Positions 11,534-21,224 of a DNA stretch of 64,000 nt are shown here, piece by piece. This stretch comes from Paguma larvata (Eukaryota; Chordata; Mammalia; Carnivora; Viverridae), in the NCBI GenBank assembly GCA_030068075.1, contig CM057833.1, forward strand, positions 44,349,587 through 44,413,586. The letters are read 5' to 3'. The position numbers were made by a program, and so were the translations under genes. Numbering within the stretch: position 1 is the stretch's first letter; the number at the start of each line of letters is the position of its first letter. The notes beneath the pieces are model-generated. The model was not told where the DNA came from. It did no database searches and saw only the letters and a program-made list of their open reading frames with translations.

Positions 11534-11864
11534 TACCCCTAACTTGTTTCAGGAGAACTGAATTTTTTTTTTAATCGTCTGATGCAGCCATTCAATGAGC
11601 CATCTTTTTTTGGGGGAGCAGTTCCTTTCCCACCAATGGGCACCTGTGCTTGCAGAGGTGAGTTTCTCCTGGCTCGTGATGGTTTCTTTCAACTTGGTGG
11701 AGTGGAAATGGGATGGGGCAGAGGGGACGAGGGTTTGCACTCAGGGGGTCTCAGGCAGACCAGCTGAGATCAGGTGCACGCACCAGGGGACGCGAGATGG
11801 TGGCCAGAGCTGTACTTCCTCACGTAGAGTTTCCTTTCAGGACCAGACTTAAGAGGACTTGCAG

Positions 11865-12057
11865 CAGTGGTTCTCAAAATGTGGCCCCTGGAGCAGAAAC
11901 ATCAGCATCTCCTGGGGAACTTATTTAAAAGGCCAATTCTCGGGCACCCCAATCCACGTCAAATAAATCAGAAACTCGGGGAATGGGGCCCTGTGATCGG
12001 TGTGTGGACAAGTCCCCTAACCTGATTCTGGTAGAGGCTGAAGTTTGAGAACCGATG
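11865..12057 (+). mobile_element. MER5-like hAT DNA transposon relic
   Basis: Starts CAGTGGTTCTCAAA and ends TTTGAGAACCGATG, which are near-perfect terminal inverted repeats. The interior has 'catcagcatctcctggggaac', 'aaataaatcagaaactcgggg' and 'ggggccctgtgatcgg', in MER5 order. The flanks ACTTGCAG and AGTTCAAG may be a decayed 8-bp target duplication. Non-autonomous; no transposase. Confidence 0.85.
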
Positions 12058-12825
12058 AGTTCAAGAAGTTTAACCCTGAGGTTGTTCAGAGCTGTCAAAG
12101 GAACAACGCGTCGGCTCCTGGAGTGTACCCTCTGCTGGCGCTTGTGGCCACGGTAAAACAGAAGTTAGCCACAGCACTAGGTGTCCCCCCAAAGAGTATG
12201 TTCATCTCATGTTTCATTCGAGAAAACGTAAACAAAGGCATTTCAAGTGTCAACATGGTGTGGGTGGAGAGGGGACGAGAGGTATTCCTTTAAATACACA
12301 GAAAAAATGTCCTGGAAAGGGCTGGCGGAGGCAGGGGTGGGGGCCCTTCCACTAATTACAGAAGGCTGATCCCAGAGGCCTGAGGGACCCTCATTAGGCT
12401 CACCGGTCAAGTTCACATTGATTTTCTCCCCTTCTCACTCCCTCCTCTCTCCTCCTGCACTGATTGTGTTGACAACACAGGCTTTGTAGGAAACACAAAA
12501 GCTCCCTGCTCCCTGCTTGACTACTTTTCGTTTTCTTCCTCTTGGACAGGTTCCCGGTGATCAAATGCAATGCTCTCAGGGGAAGCGGGCTGGCCCAGGA
12601 GCGATAAGGGGCCAGTTCCTGCAGACTTGTCATTTCACGGGCAAGCTGCCACGGCCTCCATGTGAACATAAGCAGTGATGGATGTCCAGCCCCATGGAAA
12701 AGCAGTTCGGCATTATCACCTGGGAGCTGACACCGAGAGGGAGGGAGGCAAGGGGGGGGGGACACGGGCGTTGGAGCCGTGAGTCCCGCTGGCCGGCTGT
12801 GTGCGGGGCCTGTGCCTTTTCTTAC
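12058..12825. other. Intron 3 sequence next to exon 3
   Basis: GC content rises toward exon 3, with G-rich runs such as 12750-12760. A 148-codon open frame on the minus strand (12400-12846) uses a different frame from exon 3 and ignores its splice donor, so I do not call it. No further FYB2 exon is visible here or further left. Confidence 0.5.
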
Positions 12826-12987
12826 CTTCTTTGTGGGTCTTGGCAACTGCAGCTGCCTGCCTTTGGAAGACCTGGAGGTTCACCCCCGGGGGCTTCGGAG
12901 GCTTTGGGGGAGGAGGACCCAGGGACTTGATGGAAGGCAGTGACTTCGTTTTGAGAAGCTGGTGATGCCCATCATCTGGCTGTTTCT
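12826..12987 (-). CDS. FYB2: FYB2 coding exon 3 (proline-rich segment)
   Basis: The acceptor reads ...CTCTGCTCAG before AGAAACAG, with the AG at 12989-12988; the donor reads AAGAAG|GTAAG, with the exon ending at 12826. It is 162 bases long, entering and leaving in phase 1. It encodes roughly residues 252-305: EKQPDDGHHQ, then KTKSLPSIKSLGPPPPKPPK and PPGVNLQVFQRQ. The LGPPPPKPP..PP.V.L motif is shared with ADAP/FYB1 and is a likely SH3-domain ligand, as expected for a T-cell adaptor. The G left by exon 2 plus AG restores Glu, so the join is in frame. The gene name comes from family recognition; exon limits are read from the sequence. Confidence 0.92.
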
Positions 12988-13109
12988 CTGAGCAGAGATA
13001 GGAAAACAATGTGAGTCATTTTATGACTATTTCCATTTCATGGCTTCTTGGGTGAAACTGGCCAGTCCTGGCCAGGCTCTCTACCCTCTAGTCTAGTCTG
13101 TTCTACTGG

Positions 13110-13660
13110 CCAGGGTCTCCTGATCAAATGCAAATCTGATGATGTCACCAGCCCGCTGCCCAGAGGATGAAGCCTGGCTTCGTCAGCATGACATCCACTT
13201 ACGGACTCTGTCCTCTGGTATGTGCCTACCACATGGCCCCAGTCTACCTTTCCAGATTCTTTTCTTATTACACTTTACTATCTTTTCCTGGTCTCAGCCC
13301 AAATGTATTTTACTCACACCAATGGCCTCTCGAGTCTCCAAATTTGATTTAAGAAGTCATCATGTATCCAACACTTTGTTCATGCCATTCCTGGTTCTGG
13401 AATGCCATTCCCTCACTTCCTTCTTGGCAAGCTCTGACTTGTTTAAGGCCCTCCTCCAATGACACCTCCTCTGGGAAGTTTTCCTGATTTCAAAATCGAG
13501 GTGAGAATTAGCCACTCTGTTTTGTATCTCCACAACATATCATTAACACCTCTCCATCAGGGTGGTGGCATATTAGATGGGCCGATCTATCTTCCCATTG
13601 AGTGTCGGCTCCTCATGGGAGCCAGCCACAGGGACCGGGCCATATTGATCTCCTGCAGGC
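13110..13660 (+). repeat. L2 LINE 3' end in FYB2 intron 2
   Basis: L2 order: 'tgatgatgtcaccagcccgctgcccagaggatgaagcc', 'catggccccagtctacctttccag', 'ggttctggaatgccattccctcactt', 'ccaatgacacctcctctgggaagttttcctgatttc', and a tail ending 'agtgtcggctcctcatggga'. Open frames here are shadows of it. Confidence 0.8.
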
Positions 13661-14230
13661 ATCAAGCAGAGTGCCTACTTCCAAGGAAATGTATGATGAC
13701 TTTTTTCTGAAAGGATGCCTCAAACACTTATGACATGTAGGTAACCCGGGGGGTATAAAGAGGAGTAAGAATTGATCTCTGATTTCCAGGGCTCACAGCC
13801 TGGGACAAGCTTCAAGGCTAAGTTTATAGTATGTAGGCACCTGTGGGTTTTGTGGTTGTGTGTCCTGGAATTTTCCAGGACAATGCCAATTGCATACATT
13901 TTGTCCTTCTGTACTCAGAAGCCAAACTCCAATAAAAATTCCAATATTATATGTGAAGATCATATCTGCCTCTTACACTTCACAGCACAGAATCTTACAT
14001 GATCCAAGAGCCTTGAGTTTTGGTTCACATAATACAGTGGTTGAGTACACGGGGTATCTTTGCTAAAACTAAAGATGGTGGCCGATGTTGTACGAATCCC
14101 TCAGTGCAACTGCCTCTGAGCCCTGCTGCCCACTCTGGGAGCTGGGAGGGGTGAGGAGGGGAGCTCCCTTCTTGCCCCACCAGGAGGGCTTGTATCAGTC
14201 AGGCCCAAGTTCCTCTCTTCCTAGGCTTTT

Positions 14231-14415
14231 AAAAAATATTTATTTATTTTGGGACAGTGCAAGTGGGGGAGGGGCAGAGAGAGAGGATCCAAAGCAGGCA
14301 GTGCACTGATAGGTTGACAGTAGTGAGCCTGTTATGGGGCTTGAATTCATGAACCACGAGATCATGACCTGAGGTGAAGTTGGACACTCAACCAACTGAG
14401 CCACCCAGATACCCC
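14231..14415 (-). mobile_element. CAN-SINE, diverged, in intron 2
   Basis: Reverse-oriented head near 14415 (GGGGTATCTGGGTGGCTC), body with 'gggcttgaattcatgaaccacgagatcatgacctgag' and poly-A/T near 14231. More substitutions than most copies here. The target duplication is not clear. Confidence 0.85.
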
Positions 14416-14529
14416 TTTATAGGCACCTATAAATTATAATTTAACTATAATTCAATTGTAATGATAAGTTGCAACATCAGAAATTTCAGTCTTTATCAAA
14501 TTAAGGAAAAGATGTAGTGAAAAATGAAT

Positions 14530-15960
14530 GATCACTTACTAACTGGGTTCCTAATTTTTTCCAGGTGCTGCGCTAAGTGAAAGACATGGGTTCTCTCATT
14601 TAATCCCCTCAACAGCTCAGTCAGGTAGAAGATCCACCGTCCTTCCCCATATCTTCACCAATAACTAATTATCTACTGTATTCCAGGCACTGTTCTAAAA
14701 GCTGGGTATAGAGTTAAGAACAAGAACAGATAGAATGAAAATTCCTAAGGGTAAGGCTCTAACAGGAGGAGACAGACGATAAACACGCAAACACACAGAC
14801 AAGGTAACCACAGGGACCTGTGGCTTCTATGAAAGAGATCCAACAGGCTGACAGGAAAGAGTGGGAACTGATCTGACTTCTCCAGAAAAAGAGAAGGATT
14901 GTCTGGGAACTTAGACCTAAATGCAGCAATGGGAAGCACAAGGAAGAGTTTTCTAGGAAGAGGAAGAGCAAATGTCAATGTCCTGAGCATAATAAAGTCT
15001 CTTCAAGGGATTGCAAGAAATCCAGTGTGTCTACTGTGAGTCAGGAGGAGAGAAACAGGAGTCAGTCAGATACAGAAGCAGGCCCAGGAGGTGCAGAGCC
15101 ATGATATCGGTAGTACAGAAAGAAACCATATCGAGTTGTAAGCAGGAGATCCTCCGCCCACCCATCCAATAAATACTTTTTGAGGACCTATCAAACCTGG
15201 ACTTGCTCTTTTAGGTGCTGAGGTATGGCGGTAAAGAATACAGTTTTTACCCTTATGTAACTTACATTTTACTGCGGTAAGCAAACAGGTATACAACAAT
15301 ATACCCTGTAAGGATGGCATGTGAAGAAAACCAAAGCAAGGTAAGAAGGCAGAGACTTGTGGGATGGGGTAGTTATTTTCGACAGTGACTAACAAATTCC
15401 ACTCACAACAGGTGACACTGAGCAGAGACCATGATGAAGCGAGGGCATGAGACCTGGGGAAGCATGTTCTGGGGAGAGTGATCAGCAAGGACAAAGGCCC
15501 TGGGGAGCAACTAGCTTGGTATATCTAAGGAAAAGCAAGAAGGCCAATGTGGTCAAAGGAGAGGGTATAAGAGAGGTAGGAAGGGCCAAATCACATAAGC
15601 CACTATAAGATTGCCGGAGTTGAATTTGAGCAGGGGAGTGATGTGATCTAATTTATGTGTTAGAAGTCCACTGTGCCCACTAGTGAGAAAAGGATACAAG
15701 GAGGCAAGAGTGTGGAAGCAGCGAACCCAGCTGGACCACTGTGGTGTCCAGGTGAGAGATAATGGTGGTGTGAATAGGAAAAGAAGGCAGGAATGCACTG
15801 AAGTGAAGGGATTCAGAACATACTTTGATGGTAGAAGCAAGAGCTTGCTGATAGAGTGGATGCAGAGAATGAGAGGGAGTGAGGAACAGAGCACGGCTCC
15901 TAGGTTTTTGGCCTGACTAGGATGGTTGTGCTGTTTGCCAAGTTAGGGAAGACTGGTGAT
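14530..15960. repeat. Ancient repeats in intron 2
   Basis: Bases 14530-14640 look like an antisense MIR ('ccaggtgctgcgctaag'). From about 14650 and again from 15150 to 15960 the sequence matches a widespread old mammalian repeat whose family I cannot name ('gaggacctatcaaacctgg', 'ggggagtgatgtgatctaa', 'caggtgagagataatggtggtg', 'ctaggtttttggcctga'). A 142-codon and a 113-codon minus-strand open frame lie within it and are not called genes. Confidence 0.55.
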
Positions 15961-16255
15961 GGATCTAATTTACAGGAGCGCAGACCTGGCCCTAAGAAGT
16001 TAAGCAGACGGCCCAAGTTCATGCGCCTTGTAAGAAATAGAGCTAGGAGTCAAATCCAAGCTTGCCCACACTATCTCTCAATATAATTCCAGGAGATTAG
16101 GCACTTTACTCACACCTGACATACAGTTCAGCATATGGGCCTAAAATAAATGATCTAGAGTTTGGAGCAAACCTCATCCAGGTCACATATGACCACCAGC
16201 AGGCTCTAAAGTAGAAAAACACAGTGGCCCCTCCCTCAGGCATTACAATTCTCAC
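15961..16255. other. Intron 2 next to exon 2
   Basis: A weak antisense MIR trace lies at 15960-16075. Bases 16254-16255 are the GT of the exon 2 donor (CCCAG|GTGAG on the minus strand). Nothing else recognised. Confidence 0.5.
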
Positions 16256-17000
16256 CTGGGGCCTGACTGGCAAGTTCACTCTCATAGACAGGCTGGCAGG
16301 TGCTCCCAACAGGGCTTCTCTCAGGATCCGGGCTTTCTAGGCTCTTCCTGCCACGTTGAAAAAGTAGAGAAGTAGGATCTTCAAAGGAGCCAAGTGAATT
16401 TGGGGGGGCCATCAAGTGCTTCTGAGAAGGAAGGGTCTGGGCTCCTTTTGTTTCTAGCTTCCTCCTGGGCTCCTCTGGAGCAAGCCCTATGCTTTTCTGC
16501 TCCTCCAGATGGAAGGCCTTTCTTCCACTACTGGCAAGGACAAAGGCCGAAGGCATCCCACTTTTCTGAGATGAAACCTTTTCCCAATTCCAGAGCTTGT
16601 CTTTGAAGCTGTCGGTCACCATCTCACCCCTCTCATTGGTTATGTCAGCATTTGACTGATTCATGTCTAACAGCAGAGAAGTCTTCTGTGACGTTACCGC
16701 AGAACCAGGAGACATTTCTGGAGGTTCTGAGGATTCAGAACATTTCTGAATCTTGCTTCTCTGGGCGGACTTCACTTCCTGAGGTTGAGGAGGCTGGGGT
16801 TCACCACTAGGACAGTGTAGTGGGAGCAGACTGTGGTGGGATGAGAGGCTTTTCCCATTGGTCAAAACACTTGTTGGCTGTGTGCTTCCAATATCGCTCT
16901 TTTGAGAAATTCTTGCTGGGAATTTAGTAGGTCTTGGAAGAGATGGCACATCAAACTTCTGAAATTTGGCTCGAAGTTCCTTGAAGTTTCTTAACCCTTC
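16256..17000 (-). CDS. FYB2: FYB2 coding exon 2 (N-terminal adaptor region)
   Basis: On the minus strand the acceptor TTTTGTGCTTTAG precedes GAAGGGTTAAGA at 17000, and the donor CCCAG|GTGAG ends the exon at 16256. The 745 bases are open throughout, entering in phase 0 and leaving in phase 1. It encodes about residues 4-251. It begins EGLRNFKELRAKFQ, the N-terminal motif shared by FYB-family adaptors; then come PSLPRPTKFPARISQ, a Ser/Pro-rich disordered region, KLWNWEKVSSQKS, EEPRRKLETKGAQTLPSQKH and a potential tyrosine site PVYESELASQ. FYB2 (ARAP) is known as an ADAP-like phosphoprotein recruited to lipid rafts in activated T cells, acting with SLP-76-type partners in integrin adhesion; that role is family knowledge, not seen here. 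Joined after exon 1, the protein starts MEGEGLRNFKELRAKFQ. Confidence 0.95.
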
Positions 17001-17254
17001 CTAAAGCACAAAAGAAAACAATGTCTTATCATTCTAGGGAAAAAAACAGTGTGATTAGCTGATTTCACTGTGCATGCAAAGCATTCTAAATGCCGATACA
17101 ACATCATTGCTTACCTAGTGGGCAATATCAGCTGGCAATGTGATTGTCTATGTAAGATGCAATGAAAACAAATGTCTCCTCTTTGAAACACTTCAAAGAG
17201 TGTTTAATTTCTTCACAACATATAAAGAATACTTATAAAGGAGAATACAGTTGC

Positions 17255-17580
17255 CAATAAATCCCTTGATACAAATTTTTGGGGGCTCCTTGCTGCCTCT
17301 ACAGGTTCTAAACCTTTTACTACAGCATTCAAAGTTCTTCATAACATGGCGGAATTATGGTCTCCAGCCACACCCCAACACAACTACCCTTAAACCAAAC
17401 AGCGTTATTTATAATTTTCTAAAACCTGTCATGTCCATCACCCCAACTCTGCTTGTGTGTTCTTGCTTCACAAAATGCACCCTCTATCTGTTTGTCAAAT
17501 TTTTTGTTTTCGTTTTCTTACAACTTTAATGCCTACCATTCTCCATCAAGATCTTCCCTGGGGCTGACAGGGGGAGCTAA
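17255..17580 (+). repeat. L2 LINE relic
   Basis: Order 'ttctaaaccttttactacagcattcaaagttcttcataac', 'tggtctccagccacacc', 'ttcttgcttcacaaaatgcaccctc' and 'caagatcttccctggggc' fits a diverged L2 3' end. The 92- and 105-codon open frames here are not genes. Confidence 0.6.
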
Positions 17581-18429
17581 CTTCTTCCGTCTCCTAGTGC
17601 TTCCAGAGCACTGTATAGCTTGGCTGTTGAACTTAACTTTGGAACTACACAGGTTACGTTCAAATTCTGACTCTGTTCTTTATCATCTAGGCAAGTACTC
17701 TGGGAAGTGTGCTATTACCTCTCGGTGTAGTCTCATCATAAAAACAAATTGTCAAGCGCTAGAAGGGTGAGGGCTGCTCTATATAAATTGTCCATCACAA
17801 TTCTACTAAGTCCCTGATAAGTAAGAGCTCTTTGGAAGAGGCTAGCTGATCCTTCTGTATTTTTGACTCCCCCTGGGAGCATGTGCTCTACCTTCTCAAC
17901 TGTGTTTGAATTCAGTATATGAAAATGGTGATAGCAGTCTGACCCTGGGGGCTGAGGAAGGCTGTGCCCAGCATTACACAGGGAGTTGGTCTAGGCAGGT
18001 AGGATTGGGCTTGACTCTGCTCAGTGCTGTTCCCATTGCTCCCCCTTTCTCTCACTGGATCTAATTTAGTTTTGTAAGTGCATTTTGTCATCGTTTGTCT
18101 TCCCAGGAGGTAGGAAGGGGTAGAGGTGGAGTTTCAGAGGACAGCTAATGGAGTCATTTCAAAAAGAGCCACTATCTTCTCCTGATCATCTTAAAGGACT
18201 GTTTCATGGACACAGACAATCTCGATGCCAGTCACTTCTGATTTTGCCATCTGAGGGAATTCTGGCTGACCTTTTTCCTCTTTGTTTACAGTTGACTCAC
18301 ACCTGCTTTCCAAAGATTCAGGGAGGGAAGGAAATTGAAGAAGCAGCATGAAGCAGGTGTCTGGGAGCTTGCTTGCATGCTCTCCCCTGAGCCTCCCTTC
18401 CCTCCCTCCCTCCTAATCTCTCCCCACCA

Positions 18430-18430
<1 letters not shown>
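17581..18430. other. Intron 1, nothing recognised
   Basis: A MIR-like fragment may lie near 17630-17720 ('caaattctgactctgttctttatcatctaggcaag'). No exon or recent mobile element seen in the rest. Confidence 0.45.
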
Positions 18431-18500
<70 letters not shown>

Positions 18501-18501
18501 A
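18431..18501. repeat. Compound (CT)n(CA)n microsatellite
   Basis: About 23 CT units (18431-18476) run directly into about 13 CA units (18476-18501). Open frames on both strands here (Leu-Ser and Arg-Glu repeats) are artefacts of the microsatellite. Confidence 0.97.
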
Positions 18502-18609
18502 AGTACACATTTATAGCTTTCTTCACAAACTGCTAACTGTTGATTTCTTATCTGTATTTCAACCAGCAGTCAAATTAATTCAACCACACTTCCTCTTCCT
18601 GATGTAGGA

Positions 18610-18790
18610 GAAGCCAGCACTGGGCACGGAACCAGGAGATCTGAGTATGAGGCTCTGCTTCATCTTTTCTAGTTATGTGCCCTGGGCAATTCACTCCACT
18701 TCCTTGAGCCTTATTTTCCTCATTATAAAATGGGACGGTTCTACTAACAGTACAAGATTACCGTAAGGATTCAAGGAGATGGCTACACAT
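18610..18790 (+). repeat. MIR SINE, sense
   Basis: MIR order: 'ggagatctgagtatgaggctctgc', 'agttatgtgccctgggcaattcactccacttccttgagcc', 'cctcattataaaatgggac', 'accgtaaggattcaaggag'. Confidence 0.8.
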
Positions 18791-18805
18791 ACCTCAGTGG
18801 TTAAT

Positions 18806-19025
18806 TTTTAAAAAATTTTTATGTTTATTTTTGAGAAAGAGAGAGAGACAGAGAGACACAGCGTGAGTGGGGGAGGGACAGAGAGAAAGGGAGACACAGA
18901 ATCTGAAGCGGGCTCCAGGCTCTGAGCTGTCAGCACAGACCTCAACGTGACCTCAAACACACCAACTGCGAAATCATGATCTGAGCCAAAGTTGGACACT
19001 TAACTGACTGAGCCACCCAGGCACC
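18806..19025 (-). mobile_element. Felid CAN-SINE
   Basis: Reverse-oriented SINE with head at the right (GGGGTGCCTGGGTGGCTC). An exact 14-bp target duplication, CCTCAGTGGTTAAT, lies at 18792-18805 and 19026-19039. Confidence 0.96.
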
Positions 19026-19039
19026 CCTCAGTGGTTAAT

Positions 19040-19639
19040 ATTTTTAAATTTATGATAAAATATACATAATTTAAAATTTACCAACTTAAACATTTTCAAG
19101 TGTACAATTCAGTGGTGTTAAGGGCAATTGCATTGCTGTGCATGCCCAGAACCCCTTTCATCTTGCAAAAGTGAAACTCAATAGCCGTAACACAGTAATT
19201 CTCCAATCTCCCTACCCCGGGCCCCTGGCAACCACCACGCTGCTTTGTCTCTATGGTTTTGACTACTCCATGTACCTCACATAAGTGGAATCACAGTATT
19301 TGTCTCTTTGCGACTGGCTCATTTCACTAAACGTACTGTCCTCAAGGTTCATTTGTGTTGTAGCATGTGACAGAATTTTCTCCTTTTTAAGGCTGAATAG
19401 TATTTCATTGTATGTATGTACCACATGTTGTTTATCCATTCATCTGTTGGTGGACACTTGGGTTACTTCCACCTTTTAGATATTTTAAATAACTCTCTTA
19501 TGAAGATGGATATGCAAATATCTATTTGAAACCGTGCTTCCAATTCTTTTGGGTGTTTGACCAAAAGTGGAATTGCTGAATCATAGAGTAATTATATTTT
19601 TAATTTTTTATATTAAAAATTTTAAGTTTATTTCTTTAT

Positions 19640-19677
<38 letters not shown>

Positions 19678-19990
19678 CGAGCGTGAGTGTACGCACAAGT
19701 GGGAGAGGGGCAGAGAGAGAAATCCAAGCAGGCTCTATGCTGTCAGTCCAGAGCCTGATGTGGGGCTCCAACACAAACTGTGAGATTATGACCTGAGCCA
19801 AAGTTGGATATTTAACCAACTGAGCCACCAGGCAACCTCTATTTTTAGTTTTTTGAGCAACCACCATGCTGTTTTCCCCAACAGCTATACCATTTTATAT
19901 TCCTTCTAACAGTATGTAGGATTCCAATTTCTCCACATTCTTGTAATACCTATTATTTTTATGGTAGCTATCACCATAGGTGTGAGGGAG
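19040..19990 (-). mobile_element. Old L1-type fragment, split by a SINE
   Basis: Contains 'gtacaattcagtggtgttaag', 'ggcaaccaccacgctgctttgtctctatggttttgactactcc', 'ataagtggaatcacagtatttgtc', 'ggctgaatagtatttcattgtatgtatgtaccacatgttg' and 'aaaagtggaattgctgaatcatagagtaa', an old L1-associated antisense block. It resumes after the SINE as 'ctatttttagttttttgagcaaccaccatgctgttttcc'. Confidence 0.75.
19609..19839 (-). mobile_element. Felid CAN-SINE inside old L1
   Basis: Reverse orientation, with a (GA)n tract near the left tail. The target duplication TATTTTTAATTTTT / TATTTTTAGTTTTT (one mismatch) lies at 19595-19608 and 19840-19853. The surrounding L1 sequence continues on either side. Confidence 0.93.
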
Positions 19991-20899
19991 TCAGTGGTTA
20001 ACATTTGTAAAGGAACGCTGTAATGACTATTCTTGGCTCTTTACTATCTGAAGCCACATGAACTACAGTGTACAGGTTGGAAGAGTTTAGTTTTTATAGA
20101 AATGATTAGGATAAACTCTAGCAGGAAGTAAAATTATGGGTTGATAACCTCCAGACCAGAGTCCTGTGTAAAGATCACTGGTTCAGGAGGAAGCAAGTCT
20201 TATTAAACCTGGTTCATTCCTCCTTAAACAAATGCTCATTCAGTGTCTATGATGTGGACAAAACACTGTGTTAGACATGGGCTCAGCTCTTAAATATAAC
20301 ATTCTAATGTCAGGGAGAGGCAGAAAATAAGCAAACACACATGAAAATAATTATTAGAGACCAATGCCATGTGGAGAATTAAATACCTGTTTCAGTAAAG
20401 AATGGCTGGGTGCCCACCAGTGACTTCCCAAGCCGCTATAGGGAAGTCATTCCCTTCTCTGGGCTTAGTCATCCATCACAAGCGGCAGTTAGCCCTAGTG
20501 ATCTCCAAGGTCCCTTCTAGCACTAACATTTGGACTTTATCTTCCTTGTTATGGGAATTGGATAGGACACATTCCGTTGCTGATTATTCATTACCCACAG
20601 AGGGGAAGTCGGGGAAGAGGGCATGAGGCAAGGTGTATGAGGATGAGTTGGGAGGTGCCCACGGGAGGTATTCCATGCCTCATTTTCCTGGGCCCACAGC
20701 AGGTCAGTGTCCACATCCTATGAAGGTCAAGTTTTAAGAAGCCCATGAGCCTGTCCCTTCTTCATGCCATGCCCACTGCCTCTGAGTCCTCCTCATGCAT
20801 TGCAATGATTTCCTTGTGGTCTGTCTGCTTCTACTCCAGGCCCCTCTAATCCACCACTTACCCAGCTGTTAGCCAAATCTGATTAAAAACACACATGTG
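19991..20899. other. Intron 1; one old repeat fragment
   Basis: Bases 20200-20400 resemble the 5' part of the unnamed old mammalian repeat ('aaacactgtgttagacatgggctcag', 'agagaggcagaaaataagc'). The remainder shows nothing recognised. Confidence 0.5.
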
Positions 20900-21220
20900 A
20901 TTTTGAAATATGTTTGAAATTCTTCAATGTGGCTTCCCCAAAGCTTTCAAATAAGCTCAAACTCTTTTGCTTAGCACATAAGGGCCTCCCAAATCCAATT
21001 CTGTTCATTTTTCAACCTGGTAGTGGGCCCTTCCCTAACACACTTTCTTCCCTCACGCCTCATTAAATTACTGACATTTTCTCAAACCTATTTTGCTCTT
21101 TTCTGCCTCTGTGCCTTTGAGTATGCTTTTTCGTTTACCTGGAACTTCCATCTTTCTCCCGGTTTCCTGAATTAGCAAATTCCTGTTTCTTCACAATTCA
21201 ACTCATATCACCTCAAAATA
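20900..21220 (+). repeat. L2 LINE 3' end
   Basis: L2 order: 'ttgaaattcttcaatgtggcttcc', 'gctcaaactcttttgcttagcacataagggcctccc', 'gcctctgtgcctttgagtatgc', 'acctggaacttccatc', 'cttcacaattcaactcatatcacctc'. Confidence 0.75.
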
Positions 21221-21224
21221 TTCA

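Larger units (their letters stand above)
10384..11692 (-). pseudogene. BTF3: BTF3 processed pseudogene, split by two SINEs
   Basis: Reading the minus strand from 11692, the sequence follows the coding order of basic transcription factor 3, the beta subunit of the nascent polypeptide-associated complex. KETI.SQEKL is followed by frame-shifted 'IGGKGTA', then [24 protein letters not shown] and an acidic tract ending [10 protein letters not shown] with a stop at 10952-10954. The 3' UTR follows, with AATAAA at 10431-10436 and a poly-A tail (about 10384-10413). The expected ATG is TTG, and there are stops and frameshifts. There are no introns; SINEs interrupt it at 10590-10861 and 11301-11533. The acidic Asp/Glu run has become (GAG)n. 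It lies in sense orientation in FYB2 intron 3. The 5' end is approximate. Confidence 0.9.

Noticed and set aside
12400..12846. A 148-codon minus-strand open frame overlapping FYB2 exon 3
   Set aside because: It runs through the exon 3 splice donor in a different frame from the conserved FYB2 reading frame and has no recognisable domain.
18318..18607. Leu-Ser and Arg-Glu repeat 'proteins' on both strands
   Set aside because: They are translations of the (CT)n(CA)n microsatellite.
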